Shown here: piece by piece, positions 59,440 through 64,000 of the stretch
How positions within the stretch are numbered: position 1 is the first letter of the stretch
Layout of the letters: the number at the start of each line of letters is the position of its first letter
Notes under the pieces: model-generated
What the model was told of the DNA's origin: nothing
Database searches by the model: none
What the model saw: the letters and a program-made list of their open reading frames with translations, nothing else
Program-made: the position numbers and the translations under genes
Origin: Metallyticus violacea
Lineage: Eukaryota > Arthropoda > Insecta > Mantodea > Metallyticidae
NCBI GenBank assembly: GCA_030762175.1
Contig: CM060833.1
Location: forward strand, 171,540,501 to 171,604,500
Length of the DNA: 64,000 bases
Reading direction: 5' to 3'

Positions 59440-60475
59440 AGAATGAAAAATCTAGGTACAGTCGAGGCACATCGGTTCCTTTAAGATCAATGATTGCAAT
59501 AACAAAAGCCGATTGATGGGGAAATGTAGATAAAGGAATCATTGAACGGAGACATATACGAGGGTAGTTTGATACTGAAGAGAACAAAACTCAGTCCTGC
59601 AACATCTGTATTTTCCCCTCGAAGTTCATCGCACATGCTCCAGGTTCTTCGAGACCCTCAAACCTCCCACATGACCTTTTTATTTGACTTAAATTTGTGT
59701 CCAGCTTTCGGGAACAGATAGTAATCCGAGAGCGCGGAAGCAGGTGAATAGGATGGATGCGGAAGCATTTCAAATCGTAATTTGGTCGATTTGTCTTGAG
59801 CGACGGAACTTGAATTCTCCGTTCCTTACCGTGGTGAAACAGCATCTTCTTTTTGGTAATTACTGGACATTTTTCCGCGATCGTTGTCCTCAATTTCTCT
59901 AAAAATGTATTATTCCCCTTCTCCAAGGAGTCAATAAAGAGAATTTCTTCTTCGTCCCAAAAAACTGAAACCGCAACCTTTCCAGAAGATAAAACGCATT
60001 CGCTTTTTCGGCTCTTGTAGTTCAGGTTGCTGTTACGTTTCCGACGTAAGGCAATGAATGCAAAGTAACAAAAGGCCGTAAAAATCTCTAAACAGTCGGC
60101 CGATGTTCACATGCTTTTGCTCCGGAGTTCGTACATCTTGCACGAAGTTTTTTCGTGTGTAATTCATTATGCAAAATAAAATGAACTTGCGCAGAATAGA
60201 TGCCATTGGCCTCTACAAACTTTCGCTCGTCTGTCAGCCAAAAATGGACTTTATTGGTGATTTTTGGCCTCAAAGCTAATTTTGGAGCTCCAAGATGTGG
60301 TGCATCTTCGAAAATTGATCTGCCACGCTTGAACTCATTTACTCAAAGTCGAACGGTTTCTTAGGAAATTCATGCGTCATCCAATGTAGGAAAAATCATC
60401 TTACGAATTTCTTCTGCTGTTTTCCCTTTCAGAAAAAAAGAATTGAATCACATCACAACTTTCAAACTTATCCAT
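59440..60475 (-). pseudogene. mariner-like transposase pseudogene, nearly full length
   Basis: Minus strand from an ATG at 60475-60473: MDKFESCDVIQFFFLKGKTA, then EEIRKMI (first HTH), LTDERKFVEANGI (second HTH region), FILHNELHTKKLRARC (60180-60130), VFWDEEEILFIDSLEKGN (near 59960-59920), a frame with LPHPS/YSP-like residues near 59740, and IDLKGT near 59480. Gene order is that of a mariner; frameshifts at several points and loss of the DETW block show it is inactive. Confidence 0.55.
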
Positions 60476-60974
60476 TTTTCACTGTCATTGAAACTCTAGT
60501 GTTTAAACAATTGCCAAACAATGAATGAACGTCAGAATGACTTGTGGCCATAGGTTATTGATACATGGACAACAAAATTTCTGACCACTCTACAGGTGTT
60601 GCTGTAGTCCTCTATTAGAATGTGAACCAAGCTACTTATCAGACCACCATCATATAGCGATATTCCCTAGATAAGCCCAGAGGACGAGGGGAATAGAAAG
60701 ATTCCGATCATCTTGTTACAGCAGATCAACACTTTCTTGCGCAGTATACCTACTTAACATTTCTTCTTTGTCTTTGTAGTCCCGCCAACAACCAGCATTT
60801 TCAAGACGATACCAATGTTACGTGGTATGAAAGGGAAAAATCCAGAAAAATCTTATAAAATATTTTGCACCTGTTTCTCTGTCCGCTCAAGTCAATCATC
60901 TGCTGGCCAAGCGACTGGGCCGCGACGGTCAGGCGGCTGATCTATCTAACTTGCACATAATCTTAATTTAAAGT

Positions 60975-61240
60975 TACAAATGTTATAAATTCGAAAGAAG
61001 TTCATCTATAGTGTGAGGGCTATTTCTATTGAGTTCATTTTTTTTAACAAATAATAGTGCCTGCCGTAAGTTCTGGGGAAAGTAAGGACATTTGTCGTCA
61101 AAAACTTCCCACAGTCTCCAAAGAATCACGGGAAATGTGGGGTGTGGCAGAATGTTGAAAACATCTCTTATTGAATCATTTCCAAGAAAACTGTGAACAT
61201 TCGCTATATTGGAAACATGGGGTCTGACTTTGTCTTGCAA
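60975..61240 (-). pseudogene. Tc1-like transposase, C-terminal fragment
   Basis: Minus strand: MQDKVRPHVSNIANVHSFLG (QDNARPHVAN-type second Asp motif), then LPHPTFPVILWRLWEVFD (LSPDLNPIEHLWDVFD-type third motif, mutated), FPQNLRQALLFVKKNELNRN and SPHTIDELLSNL. The order and spacing are those of Tc1 transposases. Catalytic acids are lost. Confidence 0.65.
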
Positions 61241-63043
61241 GTAAACTTGGTGTGTTAATTGGAAAGTTTCTGTGCCCCAACTTATCCATGTAAGAGCAAC
61301 CCAGCCTCACCAGAATATTCTGTAAAACACAATTACAGAAATTCCTTCTACCTACTCTGCTCTGCAATACAGAGAGTTCTGTTTTCACTAAAGTGTCATA
61401 CCAAAAATTCTTTATTCAGGAGTTAACTTGTGCGGTAAATTTAATTTACACACAATAATAAAGTTGCAAATTAGTGCAAGGAAAACATCGCCTGACTTTG
61501 TGACAGAACAGCCTTGGCTTCTAAAATATCTCGAAGGTGAACATTACCAGTCAATAACAGCGGAGATTTGGTCAGTCCGCCGGCCGTTGCGGTCGCGCGT
61601 GTGGGCCACGTGTAGTAGTTTCAGTCAGCAGCAAAACTTCTTTGATTAGTTTTAATTTATTTATTTTAATAAAAATCAATTAAAGTAATTGCTATGTCAA
61701 CTACTGCACACTTTAGGAAATACGCTATTTTTTTTAACCACCATATGAGTCTGAAAATCAGAGACTCTTATAGTTGAGTTGGCATTCAAACTTTGTCCTC
61801 TGCAGTTGTAGCTTGCAATCCAGATTATACATCGGAGGTTACTGTTTTAAATGTTGCCAATTTTACGATCAGGGCCTTAGATTAACATTAGTAAATTATT
61901 ATGCAGGAAGTACATTATGAATGAATTGTCATCTATTGCTCTGTTTTCGCATCAGGCTACATGATATTGTAATTTTGATAATTTTCTGCTTACTCTAAAA
62001 CATTCTGTTAGAGTTTACACTTTATTTACTTTTGTTGTCCTATGCTCATATTTAATTCTATTCTGATATCTATATAAAATATCATAACTTTTGTTTGAGT
62101 TTACTGTTTTCTTTTGTGAGATGGTCTGTCTTCTTTTGAACATTTGCTTAGACTACTTAATGTAGAACATAATGTTTTAAGTACGATATTCTGAATATTT
62201 GTTCCATCTCGGTCAGTAAGGATAGGGGAATAGAAACTTAATTTTTTTTTTTTTTTTTGAGTGATGTAATACATGCAGCGAATCCAAATGCATACTTTGG
62301 TTTTTATCGATTCATAACGGGAACCAGAATTTATCTTCTATTAAAAAATCGCTGATTGTGCAAACTCTTAATGTCGGTGACAGTTCTAGAGCGGAGGGAG
62401 AGAACTTGCTCACGGCTGACCCTTTCTGTGTACCCTCCCAATGGGACTCCTGCGGGAGGAAGCGATGCGGGCGACCATGATACGAGCGGTGATTGTTTCC
62501 TCCCGACTTGATGGAGATGTTCCACCGAGTTGTGCGAGCCCTTAAGAAGGTCCAGAACAGAAACCTTTACAAAGTGCAAGCCCACCTTACCCTAGCACTT
62601 TTGCCCCTGTAAAAGAACCAACGGAAGGAAATGGGAGAACAAAATGTGACAAATCTTAGAATCATAATTGAGTTAGAATCATAATCTACAAAGTTTTCAT
62701 GCATTAATCGGGTTGTGATGTCCGAATGGTCAGAGCCTATCCTTGCAACAAGAAGTTCAGTTCTATTCTTGTGATCGGAAGTAGATTTGTAGGTGACAAA
62801 GGTATTAGAGAATTGTTTGAGACATGGTTCTATAATCTGATCTGATCTGAAAAGCGGTGCTGATACTAAAAGTGTGAAATCTCTAAGTTTACTTATTTCG
62901 TTTTCTGCACTGCACTTAATTTTCATCATATCAGAAGTAGGCTGGAAAGCATTGTGCCGGTATGCAGTGCTATTGCAACAGAAAAGGGCGGCGGCAAAGT
63001 TTACTTGCTCTCTCTCACCGCCTTCCACTTGTTGGCCGGCTGC
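61241..63043. other. Upstream region of the cuticle-like gene
   Basis: Mostly AT-rich with a T-run at 62242-62259. 62340-62600 is GC-richer and open on the minus strand (SPASLPPAGVPLGGYTE), but with no recognised family. Regulatory elements cannot be named from sequence alone. Confidence 0.4.
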
Positions 63044-63118
63044 TATATAAAACTAACCCCCGGTCACCAACCTATTCAATACACTCCGAAACTTCGCGCT
63101 CTCAACATGTCTTTCAAG
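63044..63118 (+). promoter_or_regulatory. Core promoter and leader of a probable cuticular protein gene
   Basis: TATATAAAA at 63044-63052, an initiator-like TTCAATAC with the likely start A at 63078, 32 bases after the TATAAA start at 63046, a leader of about 29 bases and CTCAACATG as start context. The upstream 100 bases are GC-richer (GGGCGGCGGC, GTTGGCCGGC) than the surroundings. Confidence 0.65.
63107..63118 (+). CDS. First coding exon, MSFK, of a probable insect cuticular protein gene
   Basis: ATG TCT TTC AAG followed at once by GTAACT, a good splice donor, phase 0. Insect cuticular protein genes of the CPR (Rebers-Riddiford) type very often begin with a 12-base exon coding M(A/S/F)FK, split from the rest of the signal peptide by an intron. 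Together with the TATA promoter and very short leader, this is the basis for the call. The next exon was not found in the remaining 880 bases, so the gene would continue to the right. Function (structural cuticle protein, chitin binding) is inferred only. Confidence 0.5.
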
Positions 63119-64000
63119 GTAACTATGCTGTGCTAGTGACATTAGATATCTGGTTAGAGTATAGTTCTTTATTTGATTTTGACTCGAGTTTTGCTTTGTC
63201 TGTTCATTCTCGTCGAGAACCCTTTATACTTCATTACTATTTCTTGAACTTAGAACATGCTTCAGTAGGTGTTTTCTTTAAGTACAGTGGAAAGTTCATT
63301 GAAACTTTTTTCGTATATAGAAATGCATCTGCTAGAATGTCAAATTGTGATCACAATCAGGACTCGGATTTTTATTATTTTTGAGAACCATTTTAGACTA
63401 TTTAGATTGTTGTAGAATCCGTAGAATTATCTTTATTGCATAATTACTGAAATAAATAATCAAGGAAAACGATCCGATTACTTTTTACTGAGTAGTCGGA
63501 AGTTTTCACGGTCGGAGTCAGACTTATAACTAAAAGTTTCTTCCGGGCTTGGACGCCGTGGTCTGTTGGAGCTATGATTGACACTTTTTACTGATAGTGA
63601 ATCGGTTGATTTTTCAATATTTGACACTCTTTAATTAATTTAGTGCAATATTAGTCAAGGAACATTTATAAATCTTTTGGATTGTTTGTCAACAATTCTT
63701 TGAATGTTGAAAATTCCCTTTGGCAGTACTAAATGGAAGTAAATTTCATCGCTGCTGTGGATGCTGAACCAAATTGTAGTTTGCCATTTTTAAAAACTTT
63801 CCACACACGTTCTTCATTTTGTCAAATCCTGAATTGGCTGAAGAATCTTTCAGTTTTGAAGTACAAGATGCACCCATCTAGGAATTTCCATCGGGGCAGA
63901 CATTGATGCAATAATGTTCTTGAACTATTTCAGTGATATAGGCGCTTTCCATACGATGAACGCTTTCAGGCAAAGCATTTAAATGGGAGTTGGAAGTTGC

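Noticed and set aside
62331..62585. Minus-strand frame upstream of the cuticle-like promoter
   Set aside because: Pro/Ser-rich frame in a GC-richer patch without any recognised family or start context.

Overview
The window is AT-rich animal nuclear DNA, almost certainly from an insect. The reasons are: one intron-split conserved gene with 4-6 kb introns, mariner/Tc1-type transposon relics, tRNA-derived SINEs, Penelope-like retroelements, and at the right edge a TATA-driven 4-codon first exon of the kind that opens insect cuticular-protein genes. Large introns and heavy repeat load fit a big hemimetabolous genome (cockroach, termite or stick-insect like), but this is inference.

1-26 kb: the only clearly functional gene is the 3' part of ANAPC4 (anaphase-promoting complex subunit 4) on the plus strand. 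Five exons (3611-3997, 10075-10457, 14749-14925, 20310-21267, 25525-25877) join in phase with canonical GT/AG sites into about 751 residues ending at a TAA, with poly(A) signals at 26003 and 26044. The first ~90 residues lie upstream of the window. Its introns are full of transposons: two mariners, one carrying a SINE and the other a small hammerhead element, and many Penelope-like (PLE) fragments encoding reverse transcriptase and GIY-YIG endonuclease pieces.

The most interesting content is a set of hammerhead-ribozyme motifs on those PLE fragments. At least eight recognisable copies (five plus, three minus) and several decayed ones share the CUGANGA core, a stem II hairpin, GAAA, a 2-bp stem III and a GUC/GUU (once AUU) cleavage triplet. 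In the best copies stem I is formed by GGAA/UUCC or ACAG/CUGU. Four elements have inverted ends and 11-13 bp target duplications, and three of them carry the ribozyme, so they look like mobile units.

26-63 kb: no intact gene seen. The stretch holds decayed DNA transposons (mariner, Tc1, an IS630-like family with an insect HTH domain, a MULE, a CGBP1-like hAT), two SINE families, a probable gypsy-type LTR, microsatellites, and a GC-rich frameshifted open region at 55.2-56.0 kb of unknown origin. Penelope/hammerhead copies were not seen here.

63-64 kb: TATA box, initiator, short leader and ATG-TCT-TTC-AAG|GTAACT, read as the promoter and first exon of a cuticular protein gene running off the right end.
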